Source of the DNA: Vulcanimicrobiota bacterium
Lineage (GTDB): Bacteria > Vulcanimicrobiota > Vulcanimicrobiia > Eremiobacterales > Eremiobacteraceae
Length of the DNA: 52,453 nt
Direction: 5' to 3'
Assembly: GCA_013290125.1 (NCBI GenBank)
Contig: JABCYQ010000021.1
Coordinates: forward strand, 1-52,453
The notes beneath the pieces are model-generated. The model was not told the DNA's origin and searched no databases. It saw only the letters and a list, made by a program, of their open reading frames with translations. The position numbers were made by a program, and so were the translations under genes. How positions within the stretch are numbered: position 1 is the stretch's first letter; each line of letters begins with the position of its first letter. Below, in pieces: positions 8,205 through 16,315 of this stretch.

Positions 8205-8297
8205 GGTCGGCCCCAGCCGACCTCCATCGCTAATCGTCCGGCGGGGGCCGGGCTAAGGAATCCGTCACTTTGGCCGCACTTCTAATGCGGCCGATTT
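8205..8297 (+). promoter_or_regulatory. pheST leader: three hairpins, the last terminator-like
   Basis: Stems are GGTCGGC/GCCGACC (8205-8211 with 8216-8222, loop CCCA), CCGGC/GCCGG (8238-8242 with 8247-8251, loop GGGG) and GGCCGCA/TGCGGCC (8272-8278 with 8286-8292), the last followed by GATTTTATT. The final stem ends 22 bases before the pheS start codon. With the Phe-rich ORF just upstream this is the layout of a translation-coupled attenuator; I did not find an unambiguous anti-terminator pairing by eye. Confidence 0.5.
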
Positions 8298-8313
8298 TAT
8301 TGCGGGGGACGAT

Positions 8314-9336
8314 GTGAGCGACCAACTCGCCGAGCTCGAGGCGGCGGTTCTCGAGCGGGCGGCGAAGATCACGACGCGAGCCGATCTCGAAATGCTGCGC
8401 ACCGAAGTCCTCGGCCGTAAGGGCGGTGCGCTCTCCCGTGCCATGTCCGGATTGGCCAAACTTCCGCCGGCCGAAAAAGCCGAGTACGGACGCCGCGTCA
8501 ATGAAACCAAGCGGGCGATCGAGGCGGCTCTGGACGCAGCGCTTGCCCGCATCGAAAAAACCGAAATCCAGGGCGATCTTGCCCGCACGTACGACACCAC
8601 GTTCCCGGGCAATACGCCACGTTCAGGCGGCTTGCACGTCTTGCGCCAGACGCTGGATGACGTCGTCGACTTCTTCCGCAGCCGCGGCTTTGCGGTCGTT
8701 CTGGGCCCGGAAGTCGAGACCGAATACTACGCCTTCGAGGCCGTCAACATTCCGGCCGATCATCCGGCGCGCGACAACATGGACACGTTCTACTTGCCAA
8801 ACGGCTCGCTGCTGCGGCCGCACACATCGTCCATGCAGGTCCGCGCTTTGAAATCTAACCCGCCGCCCATCGCGATCTTGGCGCCGGGCCGAGTCTACCG
8901 CCGCGATGCGCTCGACGCTAGCCACTCGTTCATGTTCCACCAGATCGAAGGGCTGCACGTGGATCGCGGCGTGAACTTCGGCCATCTCAAGGGCTTCGCG
9001 GCGGATCTTTGCCGGCATCTCTTCGGCGCCGACCGGCGCACGCGTTTCCGTCCTTCCTATTTCCAGTTCACCGAGCCGTCGGCTGAGGTCGACGTCTCGT
9101 GCGGCGTCTGCGCCGGCCGCGGCTGCCAGACGTGCAAGGGTACGGGATGGCTCGAGATGGGCGGCAGCGGCATGGTGCACCCCAATGTACTTCGTGCAAG
9201 CGGCTACGATCCCGAGGGGTTCAGCGGCTGGGCGTTCGGCTTGGGCACCGACCGCATCGCCATGCTGCGTCACGACATCCACGACATCCGGACATTCTTT
9301 GAGAACGATCCGCGGTTCTTGGAGCAGTTCGCCTGA
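8314..9336 (+). CDS. pheS: Phenylalanyl-tRNA synthetase alpha subunit
   Basis: 340 residues from GTG 8314, preceded by GGGGGA. The N-terminal coiled coil (about 1-90) binds tRNA; the class II catalytic core follows with motif 2 near APGRVYRRDALDASHSFMFHQIEG and motif 3 near GWAFGLGTDRIAMLRH. FQFTEPSAEVDVSC and the CGVCAGRGCQTCKG insert are typical of bacterial PheS. With PheT it forms the (alpha-beta)2 enzyme that charges tRNA-Phe in the cytoplasm. Its TGA overlaps the ATG of pheT (TGATG), so translation is probably coupled. Confidence 0.97.
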   Translation: MSDQLAELEAAVLERAAKITTRADLEMLRTEVLGRKGGALSRAMSGLAKLPPAEKAEYGRRVNETKRAIEAALDAALARIEKTEIQGDLARTYDTTFPGNTPRSGGLHVLRQTLDDVVDFFRSRGFAVVLGPEVETEYYAFEAVNIPADHPARDNMDTFYLPNGSLLRPHTSSMQVRALKSNPPPIAILAPGRVYRRDALDASHSFMFHQIEGLHVDRGVNFGHLKGFAADLCRHLFGADRRTRFRPSYFQFTEPSAEVDVSCGVCAGRGCQTCKGTGWLEMGGSGMVHPNVLRASGYDPEGFSGWAFGLGTDRIAMLRHDIHDIRTFFENDPRFLEQFA

Positions 9337-11780
9337 TGCACGTCTCCATTTCATGGCTGCGCGATTTCGTCACGACCGATGCGCCGCCCGCGCGCATCGC
9401 CGATGTGCTGACGGCGCGCGGCTTCACGGTCGACGGCATCGACGAACAGCCGATGCCGGAACATATCGTCGTCGGGAAGATACTGTCGCTCTCGCGCCAT
9501 CCCAACGCCGACCGCCTGCAGGTCTCCGAAGTGGATATCGGATCGGAGAAGTTGCAGATCGTCACCGGCGCAACCAATTTCGCGGTCGGCGACTTCGTGC
9601 CGATCGCGAAGATCGGCGCGGTGGTCTTCTCGCGCGAGCCGTCCGCCGATGGCGTGCGCAAGACGCTTGCGATCGGCGCGTCTACATTGCGCGGCGTTGC
9701 ATCCAACGGCATGATGTGCTCGGCGTCGGAGCTCGCACTGCCCGGCGAATACGACGACGGAATCGTGATCCTCGATTCGGATGCGGTCGTGGGATCGGAG
9801 TTTTGGAAATCGGTCCGCTTCGGCGACGCGGTGCTCGACGTGGACGTGCCGAGCAACCGACCCGACTGCCTCTCGGTGATCGGCTTGGCGCGCGAAGCGG
9901 CCGCTGGTCTCGGCGCGCCGTTTGCCGCGCCGAAATTGGATGCGTTCGAAGGCTCGGGCGATCCGGGCATCAATGTTGAAATAGGCGACGCTACAATCTG
10001 TCGCCGCTTGGAAGGACAGCGTTTCTCGGGAGTTGGTAACGGCCGCACGCCGTTTTGGATGTCGCTGCGCTTGAAGGCGTCGCGCGTGCGCAGTCTCGGG
10101 TTGCTCGTGGACATCTCAAACTTCGTGCAGCTGGAGACCGGCCAGCCGCTCCACTTCTACGATGCGTCGAAGATCGGAGGTGGTCGCATCGTTGCGCGCG
10201 GTGCGAAGTCAGGCGAGATCATCGTGACTCTCGATGGCGTCGAGCGTGTGCTTGCGGCGGGTACGCCCGTGATCGCCGACGGCGACGGGCCGGTCGGCAT
10301 CGCCGGTATCTTCGGCGGCCAACGTGCTGCCGTGGATGAATCGACGACCGAGGTGTTCCTCGAATCGCCGAACTTCGTCGGCGCTCCGATCCGCCGCGCT
10401 GCACTCGCGCTCGGTCTGCGCACCGAGGGCGCATCGCGCCACGAGAAAAATCTGCCGCTCGAACTCGTCGACTTGGGCCGTCGCCGCGCCGCCCAATTGC
10501 TAGTTGCAGCCGGCGCCAAGCCGTCGGCTGTTGTCTCGGCGGGTGAAAGTGCGGGCCCGGCGCGTTCGATCAAAGTCCGTCCGGAGCGAGTCAATAGGTT
10601 GCTCGGATGGTCGCTGCTCGCCAAAGAGATGTGCGACTCGATCGCGCCCATCGGCCTTTCGACCGAAGGGTCCGATCCGTTCGTCGTCTCCATTCCGTAT
10701 TGGCGCACCGATCTAAACGAAGAGGTCGACATCATCGAAGAGGTCGCTCGCTCGATCGGTTTCGACAAGATCCCCGAATGGCGTGTTGCGGCTTCGCCGC
10801 AATCGGTGAACGAAGGCCTGTTCGTCCAAGACTCGGTCCTCGCGAGATCGTTCGCGGCATCGGGTTATGCGGAGTGCGTGACTATTGCGCTCGGCGGATC
10901 CAAGATGAAATCCGCGTGGGAGCGATCCGGCCTGCCGTTCTGGGCGAAGTTGGTAGAAGTCGTCAATCCGCTGTCCGACGATCAGCGCTTCCTGCGCCCG
11001 AGTCTGCTGCCGGGTTTGCTCACGGTCGCGACGCGCGCGTGGGAACGCGCCGACGGCGCGGTGCGTCTGTTCGAGATCGGTCACGTGTTCCGGCCGCTCG
11101 CGTCGTCCGACGAACCGAAGCCTGGGGTCAGTTCTGGCGCGTTCGATGAGAACGGCGTGCTCGAGTGGCCGTCGCTGTGCGGACTTGCGATGTATCCGCC
11201 GCTCAGCGCCGAGGAATCGTTGGATCGACGACTGCTGGAAGTCAAAGGCGATGTCGTTCGCGCCATCGAGACGCTGACGCGCGAGCCGCTCGCCACCGCG
11301 CCAGCACCGCGCTTCTATTTCCATCCCGGCGCGGCCGCAGATCTTATCGTCGGCGACCACACGGTCGCAAAATTCGGCCGCGTGCATCCGCTGCTGGCGC
11401 GGGCCTACGATCTGCCTGCCGACACGTACGCATTCATGCTTTATCTGGAGAACTTGCCGCAGCGCAGGCCGGTGCGCACGTTCGAACCGTTGCCGAGGTT
11501 CCCGGGAACGACGCGCGACATCGCCGTGGTGGTTGCGGAGAACGTGAGCGCTCAAGATCTGACTGATGCGTGCCGCGCGAACGGTGGAGAGCTGTGCGAA
11601 AGCGTGCGCGCGTTCGACGAGTATCGCGGCCCGCAAGTGGAAGGCGGCAAGAAGAGCATCGCGCTGAAGATCGCGTTGCGCCGCAAAGACGCCACAATCA
11701 CCGACGCCGACGCCGACGCTGCGATGGAGAGAATCCTCGCGGGCCTGCGCGACCGCTTCGCCGCCACCCTCCGCACGTAG
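9336..11780 (+). CDS. pheT: Phenylalanyl-tRNA synthetase beta subunit
   Basis: 814 residues, normal length. Order of parts: N-terminal MHVSISWLRDFV; OB-fold tRNA-binding domain (about 40-155, HPNADRLQVSEVDIG); B1/B3-B4 editing domain (about 200-400, with EGASRHEKN); B5 domain; class II-like catalytic pseudo-domain; and a ferredoxin-like anticodon-binding domain at the C-terminus (FEPLPRFPGTTRDIAVVV to the end). It provides editing of mis-charged Tyr-tRNA-Phe and anticodon contacts. It ends just before a family A palindrome. Confidence 0.97.
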   Translation: MHVSISWLRDFVTTDAPPARIADVLTARGFTVDGIDEQPMPEHIVVGKILSLSRHPNADRLQVSEVDIGSEKLQIVTGATNFAVGDFVPIAKIGAVVFSREPSADGVRKTLAIGASTLRGVASNGMMCSASELALPGEYDDGIVILDSDAVVGSEFWKSVRFGDAVLDVDVPSNRPDCLSVIGLAREAAAGLGAPFAAPKLDAFEGSGDPGINVEIGDATICRRLEGQRFSGVGNGRTPFWMSLRLKASRVRSLGLLVDISNFVQLETGQPLHFYDASKIGGGRIVARGAKSGEIIVTLDGVERVLAAGTPVIADGDGPVGIAGIFGGQRAAVDESTTEVFLESPNFVGAPIRRAALALGLRTEGASRHEKNLPLELVDLGRRRAAQLLVAAGAKPSAVVSAGESAGPARSIKVRPERVNRLLGWSLLAKEMCDSIAPIGLSTEGSDPFVVSIPYWRTDLNEEVDIIEEVARSIGFDKIPEWRVAASPQSVNEGLFVQDSVLARSFAASGYAECVTIALGGSKMKSAWERSGLPFWAKLVEVVNPLSDDQRFLRPSLLPGLLTVATRAWERADGAVRLFEIGHVFRPLASSDEPKPGVSSGAFDENGVLEWPSLCGLAMYPPLSAEESLDRRLLEVKGDVVRAIETLTREPLATAPAPRFYFHPGAAADLIVGDHTVAKFGRVHPLLARAYDLPADTYAFMLYLENLPQRRPVRTFEPLPRFPGTTRDIAVVVAENVSAQDLTDACRANGGELCESVRAFDEYRGPQVEGGKKSIALKIALRRKDATITDADADAAMERILAGLRDRFAATLRT

Positions 11781-11787
11781 CTAATTT

Positions 11788-11815
11788 CTGAAGGGGCCGA
11801 CGTTAGTCGGCCCAC
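11788..11815 (+). repeat. Family A palindrome, copy 2
   Basis: CTGAAGG then GGGCCGAC / GTCGGCCC with loop GTTA, eight bases after the pheT stop. Confidence 0.85.
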
Positions 11816-11862
11816 TTTCTATCGTCAATCTGACTGTGGCAACCTTGTCCCGCGATGCCCCA

Positions 11863-11908
11863 TTGCCGAGACCGCAGATCTGCGGTATGATGACTGCAGA
11901 AAGGCAGT
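11863..11908 (+). promoter_or_regulatory. Promoter and operator of the Xre/RES pair
   Basis: TTGCCG (11863-11868), 17-base spacer, TATGAT (11886-11891). The spacer is almost filled by the perfect 16-bp palindrome ACCGCAGATCTGCGGT (11871-11886). A second inverted repeat, ACTGC/GCAGT (11893-11897 with 11904-11908), lies just past the -10. Such placement would let a DNA-binding antitoxin block RNA polymerase. Confidence 0.7.
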
Positions 11909-11917
11909 GCGGCTCGA

Positions 11918-12355
11918 ATGAAGGTACTCATGGCGCAAGTGATCGACGTGCTTGGCGGCAAGAACGTGATCCGTCAGCGTGTCGGCAGCGAATCCGATAT
12001 GAAGAAGTTGATCGAGCACGGGTTGCCGGGCCGATCGCTGCGCGCGCTCGGGCTGCGTCTCGAGTTGACGAACAAGGAGTTGGGTAACGCCGTCCTCATC
12101 CCGGAGCGCACGCTCATCGCACGGCAGAAGCGAACCACCTTGCCGGTCGACGAGAGCGACCGCGTCTTCCGGCTGGCCCGCGTATTTGCGTCGGCGCTCG
12201 CGGCGTTCGACAACGCCGAAAAGGCGAAGCGGTGGCTGCGCAAGCCCAACCGGTCGCTCGGAGGGCAGACGCCGCTCGTTGCGAGCCGCACTTCGGCCGG
12301 CGAACGTCAGGTCGAGGAGGCTCTCGGCCGGATCATGTACGGAACCATCGGCTAG
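11918..12355 (+). CDS. Xre/MbcA/ParS-type antitoxin
   Basis: 145 residues from ATG 11918; ATG 11930 has a closer ribosome site (GAAGG, five bases away) and would drop four residues. The central helical part (LRALGLRLELTNKELGNAVLIPERTLIARQKR) is the Xre-like helix-turn-helix. The C-terminal part, with RVFRLARVFASALAAFDNAEKAKRWLRKPNRSLGGQTPL, is the DUF2384 (MbcA/ParS/Xre) toxin-binding domain. It should neutralise the RES toxin encoded next and repress the shared promoter through the palindrome at 11871-11886. Its TAG is directly followed by the toxin start codon. Confidence 0.88.
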   Translation: MKVLMAQVIDVLGGKNVIRQRVGSESDMKKLIEHGLPGRSLRALGLRLELTNKELGNAVLIPERTLIARQKRTTLPVDESDRVFRLARVFASALAAFDNAEKAKRWLRKPNRSLGGQTPLVASRTSAGERQVEEALGRIMYGTIG

Positions 12356-12835
12356 GTGCGATGTTGGCGCGTCTGCCGTGTTAAGTACAAAGCACGCGCG
12401 TTCGACGGCGACGGCGCGAAGGAAAGGCCGGGGCGCTGGAATTCCCTGGGTGTACCTGTCGCGTACTGTTCGTCCATGCCGTCGCTGGCGTGTCTCGAAT
12501 ATCTCGCCACGGTTGATATGGAAGACGTCCCAGACGATCTTAGTATCATCGGTCTCGACATTCCCGAACATAGTGTCGCACGCGTCAGCCTCGACGAACT
12601 CCCGGAGGATTGGCGAGAGGTGCCGGCGCCTGAATCGACCCGCGCGTTCGGTGACGCCCGTCTCGCGCGCGGAAGATCGCTTGCGATAGCGGTGCCGTCC
12701 GTCGTCTTGCCCACGGAAGATCCGACGATCGAGTGGAATGTTGTGATAAACCCAACGCACGCGGATTTCGCGATGATCAAGACGTCCGAACCGAACAAAA
12801 TCGACCTGAGCCGCTTCTTCTCCGGGGAAAACTAA
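12356..12835 (+). CDS. RES-domain toxin (NAD-degrading family)
   Basis: 159 residues from a GTG immediately after the antitoxin stop. The start MRCWRVCRVKYKARAFDGDGAKERPGRW is the RES domain signature: Arg27 in GRWNS, Tyr37 and Glu48 fit the conserved polar positions, and RGRSLAIAVPSVVLP is the typical mid-domain strand. Known RES toxins (MbcT, Res) break down NAD+ and stop growth. The two-gene order antitoxin then toxin is the usual one. The pair stands between pheT and cvpA, a place often occupied by zapA in other genomes, so it is probably an insertion. Confidence 0.88.
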   Translation: MRCWRVCRVKYKARAFDGDGAKERPGRWNSLGVPVAYCSSMPSLACLEYLATVDMEDVPDDLSIIGLDIPEHSVARVSLDELPEDWREVPAPESTRAFGDARLARGRSLAIAVPSVVLPTEDPTIEWNVVINPTHADFAMIKTSEPNKIDLSRFFSGEN

Positions 12836-12845
12836 ACGGCCAGAC

Positions 12846-13376
12846 ATGAACTGGGTTGACATCCTCGTCGCTCTCACGCTGCTCGCGGCGTTTTGGGGCG
12901 GCTATCGCAACGGGCTCGTGCGCGAAGTCATCGGCCTCGCCGCTGTGGTCCTCGCTTGGTTCGCAGCCACGGCGTTCGCAAGCGCCGCAACAGACTGGAT
13001 CTCCGCGCAATGGACCGTTGCACCAGCCGTCGCACGCGTGGCCGCGTTTTGGTCCGTGTTCCTTGTGGCGTTCGTCGTGGTTCGCGGACTCGGTTGGCTT
13101 CTCGAGCGCGTCACAAAACTTCCGGTGATCAGCATCGTGAGCGGCATTGGCGGCGGCCTTGTCTCCGGTGTCAAAGTTCTCGTTCTATTGTGGGCGGTAC
13201 TGTTCGTCGCGTTGTTCTTCCCGATGGATCAACAAATCCGCGAGGCGCTGCGCCAGTCGCCAAGCGCGACGTTAATCGAATCATTCGACGGTCCCGTTGT
13301 CGCCGCTATCGACGCCGCATTGCCGAAAGTGACCCGACCGGTGTGGCACGTGGTGATGAAAAGGCATAGGTTGTGA
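12846..13376 (+). CDS. cvpA: CvpA-family membrane protein
   Basis: 176 residues. MNWVDILVALTLLAAFWGGYRNGLVREVIGL is the classic CvpA opening (W-D, then GxxxGLVRE). Four hydrophobic helices lie at about 5-25, 28-48, 62-82 and 100-122, followed by a soluble tail. The family is named for colicin V production in E. coli and lies near pheT and mutS2 in many genomes; its biochemical role is uncertain. The stop is followed by a family B palindrome and a strong hairpin. Confidence 0.85.
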   Translation: MNWVDILVALTLLAAFWGGYRNGLVREVIGLAAVVLAWFAATAFASAATDWISAQWTVAPAVARVAAFWSVFLVAFVVVRGLGWLLERVTKLPVISIVSGIGGGLVSGVKVLVLLWAVLFVALFFPMDQQIREALRQSPSATLIESFDGPVVAAIDAALPKVTRPVWHVVMKRHRL

Positions 13377-13393
13377 ACGTCTGCCCGTCATCA

Positions 13394-13419
13394 GTAGTGG
13401 GGCGAGCATCGCTTGCCCA
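13394..13419 (+). repeat. Family B palindrome, copy 2
   Basis: GTAGTGGGGCGAGC-ATC-GCTTGCCCA. One G-T wobble in the stem (GGGCGAGC against GCTTGCCC). It overlaps by one base the terminator hairpin that follows. Confidence 0.8.
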
Positions 13420-13450
13420 GGCGGACCGTAAAGGTCCGCCTGCATTTTAT
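13419..13450 (+). terminator. Probable intrinsic terminator after cvpA
   Basis: AGGCGGACC (13419-13427) pairs perfectly with GGTCCGCCT (13433-13441), loop GTAAA, followed by GCATTTTATATT. It lies between the convergent genes cvpA and 13483-14421. Confidence 0.65.
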
Positions 13451-13482
13451 ATTGCGGCTGCCAAGCCGACTTCTAATCCCCC

Positions 13483-14421
13483 TTAATACTTGGCGGCATC
13501 AAGATAGTCTTGATAGCCGGTGGGTCCCTGCGGGCTGTCTTCTGTTTGCGAAATCAGCATGTGTCTTGGGCCGGATGCAAATACGTGTCCTCGGGAAAAA
13601 AGTTTCAAGGCACCACCGTCGAGGCGAAATACGACACCCCAAGTACCGCCGGCCACTACGGTGACGTAATCCTGACCTCCGAACGTCGAACAAAACATTG
13701 TAACCAAACGGTCATCCTCGATCAGTCCTCCGGTGGCACGCTGGAATTCGCTGCGGGTTACGAGCGGGCGCGGCGTGCCATTTGTCGTCGACGGCAACGC
13801 GTAAAGCACCGCTGGCAGTGCTAGATTTCGGGGTTGCTCGCAGCGTTCGCCGCTCGAAAGATAGTTAGCGGGTGGTCGCGCGTCAATCTCGCGATACGGC
13901 AGTTCGACGGCACGTGAAGGGGTCAGCGAGAAGAGCCGGTAGCCGCGCGCGGTGTCGTCTGCCTGCAGTAGCGCCATGGCGCCGTTACCCACAAAGACCA
14001 TAGAGCTGTAACCAGCGCGAGTCGATGGCAAGGGTAGGAGGGTCAAGCGCCCCAGATTGAGCGTGGCGACGGCGAAGTGACTATCGAGACTTGTTTCGCC
14101 AGGTTGCGCAACCGCAACATACAGTACACCATTAGGCGCGACGAACGCATCACCGACAATCCACCGCACCCGGTATGCGGCCACCTGGACCGCGGGTCCA
14201 AATCGCACACTTGACATGCTCGGAGCATTCTCGAAGACCGCGAGCGCGCGCCGCAACGCATCGGCTCTCGCCGCTTCGATTGGCGGTTCCGGCACACTCG
14301 TATCAACGCCGATGAGGCCTCCGGAGTTTGCGGACTTGGCGTGGATCGCGAATAACGCGACGACGACTGCAACGGCAAGTACGACGAGGCCGACGAACAA
14401 TCGCTGCATCGAGTCTTTCAT
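13483..14421 (-). CDS. Membrane-anchored extracytoplasmic protein, unknown
   Basis: 312 residues with AAGGTG seven bases before the ATG at 14421. One N-terminal transmembrane helix (about 8-26) is followed by a soluble domain that should lie outside. Short repeated stretches of the kind APNGVLYVAVAQ, SSMVFVGNGAMALLQ and DYVTVVAGGTWGVVFRLDGGALKLF suggest a beta-propeller, but blades are too irregular to count. Two cysteines (ERCEQ and MFCSTF) might pair. No named family recognised. Confidence 0.6.
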   Translation of the reverse strand: MKDSMQRLFVGLVVLAVAVVVALFAIHAKSANSGGLIGVDTSVPEPPIEAARADALRRALAVFENAPSMSSVRFGPAVQVAAYRVRWIVGDAFVAPNGVLYVAVAQPGETSLDSHFAVATLNLGRLTLLPLPSTRAGYSSMVFVGNGAMALLQADDTARGYRLFSLTPSRAVELPYREIDARPPANYLSSGERCEQPRNLALPAVLYALPSTTNGTPRPLVTRSEFQRATGGLIEDDRLVTMFCSTFGGQDYVTVVAGGTWGVVFRLDGGALKLFSRGHVFASGPRHMLISQTEDSPQGPTGYQDYLDAAKY

Positions 14422-14629
14422 AGTTTTTCACCTTGCTGAGCAAGTGCGCCTTACGCGTGGCCTTCTCCGCGTTGCCTGCGCAACATCACCCCGCCGTCCA
14501 TCCTCCACTTGCGCTCGATCGAAGGCACGCTTCTCCTTCATCGAGGTGATTTGTGGGGACACCACCCATTTTGTGCCGGGGCCGCCTTTCGGTCCTAGTG
14601 ACACTTTGAGCCGCCCAGCATAAAGAAGA

Positions 14630-14656
14630 GGGCCGACGTGAAGTCGGCCCCTTCAT
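14630..14656 (-). repeat. Family A palindrome, copy 3
   Basis: GGGCCGAC / GTCGGCCC with loop GTGAA, followed by CCTTCA, so the conserved TGAAGG side lies on the minus strand. It falls 18 bases beyond the stop of the minus-strand gene at 14674. Confidence 0.85.
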
Positions 14657-14673
14657 TAGATACCGCGCGATTG

Positions 14674-16008
14674 TTACGGGTGCGGTGTATGCACCGGATG
14701 CGGAGCCGGTTGCGTCGGCGGCATGTGCGGGCGCGCATGCACGACCGATGGATGCCTGATGATCACGAACGGTTGGAATGCCACACCCGTGAACAACGTG
14801 CCGTTGATATCTGACCAGTTGTTGGATGCGCCGTCGAGGAACGTGAAGGCGACGTGGTCAGTCCCCTGGATGACACCGCCCGGCGCCAAGATCGTCATCG
14901 TGGTCGCTGCGGTCGGGGTTGGGCCGTACGTGACGCTGCCGAGCGTCGAGAGTTTAAGGAAGGTCGAACCCTGCGACGAGATTTGAACGTACGCAAGCGA
15001 GATCTGGTTCGCCGGGTCGAAAATCGTTGAGTTGAACGGCTGCGTGAATGTGAACACGAACGTTATCGGCGGTAGGAGCGGCGTGCCGGTTGTTTGGACG
15101 CCGCCGACCGTGAATAGACCGGTCGTACCCGTGCCTGTCGGCTGCGGGTTTGCAGCGGCAGGCGCCCCGCCGTGACCGATCGCAAGCAGCGCGACGCCAG
15201 CGGTCAATAAGAGAACAAGTGGGTTGAATCCGGATCCGCCGTTGCCTGGCGGCGTGTTAATGGGTGGCTGCGCGTTGAGGCCGACGAGCCTATCGCCGAT
15301 CGCGGGTTTGTAGCCGGCCGATGCATTGACGATCGTGACGACGGCAAACGAACCCGAGATCTGCGTGATGTTGGCTTCGGCGACTTTCTGCCCGGCGCGC
15401 AAGACGTTGAAGCGCTGACCGAGCGAGAAGCCTTCCGCTGTGCCGAGATCCGCGTCGAGCTCGCCGTTGTATGTCGAGTAAATCGTGCCCATCGGAGTGC
15501 GTGGCGCTTCAAGGGTGGCGATGTTCGAAGCGAAGGCGGCCGTCATCGCGTGCGCGTCCGACGGCGGATACGACTGCGTGAAGACTTGCGTGCGCACGAG
15601 CATGACGCTGCCGACGCGATAGACGCTTAAGCTGTAGTAGGCTTGGCCGTTTGCGTACTGCACGATGTTGCCGACGACGACTTCATCCGCGCCGGCCTTC
15701 GCCGCCGCATCCAGCGCCGGCCCGAACGACCCGCCGATCAAGTCTTGCTTGATCGGGAGCGGGCCGCCGCCTGTCGCCGTGTAGGAAGGCGACGACGAGA
15801 TCGACTGGTAGAGCGATGCGCTCATCGCGTTGACAACCGACGCGGGCGCGGCCGCCTGGTTTTGGAACATCGTGACTGCGAGGCGCACGGGCGCATCGCC
15901 GCGCGCTGGCAACGCCGACGGCGCTGACACCGCGGCGATGAGCGCGAGACCAGTCGCGATCGAGACTATCCGGAAAAAGAACGAGCGAATGCCGGCGAAA
16001 CTGCTCAC
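14674..16008 (-). CDS. Secreted protein with His/Pro-rich C-terminus, unknown
   Basis: 444 residues. A signal peptide (basic start, hydrophobic stretch to about 30, ALPARGD) precedes a domain (about 40-150) with VRLAVTMFQNQ and GADEVVVGNIVQYANGQAYYSLSVYRVGS, reminiscent of the small alpha/beta domains found in TolB-N/FlgT-like or curli-assembly-like proteins; this is a loose likeness. A middle part (about 165-245, GTIYSTYNGELDADLGTAEGFSLGQRFNV and GYKPAIGDRLV) looks like a flagellar-assembly-type beta-barrel. A hydrophobic helix lies near 262-280 (NPLVLLLTAGVALLAIG). The last 25 residues are dominated by His and Pro. Confidence 0.6.
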   Translation of the reverse strand: MSSFAGIRSFFFRIVSIATGLALIAAVSAPSALPARGDAPVRLAVTMFQNQAAAPASVVNAMSASLYQSISSSPSYTATGGGPLPIKQDLIGGSFGPALDAAAKAGADEVVVGNIVQYANGQAYYSLSVYRVGSVMLVRTQVFTQSYPPSDAHAMTAAFASNIATLEAPRTPMGTIYSTYNGELDADLGTAEGFSLGQRFNVLRAGQKVAEANITQISGSFAVVTIVNASAGYKPAIGDRLVGLNAQPPINTPPGNGGSGFNPLVLLLTAGVALLAIGHGGAPAAANPQPTGTGTTGLFTVGGVQTTGTPLLPPITFVFTFTQPFNSTIFDPANQISLAYVQISSQGSTFLKLSTLGSVTYGPTPTAATTMTILAPGGVIQGTDHVAFTFLDGASNNWSDINGTLFTGVAFQPFVIIRHPSVVHARPHMPPTQPAPHPVHTPHP

Positions 16009-16170
16009 TGTCGCACAACCCTCTCAAGGTACGGCCGCGCGCGGCCGCTTAGGCCAGGGCGGTGATCGCCCTTCCACATTTACAAGTTATCGGCCGCGCG
16101 TTCGTCCCGCCTTACCCGTCCCACTCTGCGGGGAGCGCGCCAATTGGCGTTCGCCTCCGTGATTCTCGTT

Positions 16171-16193
16171 GTAGGGCGAGCATCGCTTGCCCA
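16171..16193 (+). repeat. Family B palindrome, copy 3
   Basis: GTAGGGCGAGC-ATC-GCTTGCCCA, with the same G-T wobble as copy 2. First unit of a B-A-A cluster. Confidence 0.8.
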
Positions 16194-16206
16194 GCGCGGC
16201 GGACGT

Positions 16207-16231
16207 GGGCCGACATGAAGTCGGCTCCTTC
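16207..16231 (-). repeat. Family A palindrome, copy 4
   Basis: GGGCCGAC / GTCGGCTC with loop ATGAA, followed by CTTC; one stem mismatch near the base. Conserved purine-rich side on the minus strand. Confidence 0.75.
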
Positions 16232-16246
16232 GACGACGCCCCGATA

Positions 16247-16272
16247 GGGCCGACGTAAAGTCGGCCCCTTCA
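16247..16272 (-). repeat. Family A palindrome, copy 5
   Basis: GGGCCGAC / GTCGGCCC with loop GTAAA, followed by CCTTCA. Third unit of the B-A-A cluster. Confidence 0.85.
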
Positions 16273-16315
16273 CCTCACGCCGTCACGAAACGACGTCGAG
16301 TCTTGTCCAACTCGC

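Larger units (their letters stand above)
16009..16315. other. Intergenic stretch with a cluster of palindromes
   Basis: No gene seen. It holds one family B and two family A copies within about 100 bases, between divergent genes. The part next to 16008 should hold the promoter of the minus-strand gene; no convincing hexamers were recognised. Confidence 0.6.

Noticed and set aside
8042-8233. 63-aa frame over the pheST leader
   Set aside because: It has no ribosome site and starts inside the -10 element. The overlapping 33-aa frame has AGGAGGT at the right distance and a conserved-looking peptide.
8199-8313. tRNA or T-box in the pheST leader
   Set aside because: The three hairpins do not form a cloverleaf and I see no T-box sequence AGGGTGGNACCGCG or specifier loop.
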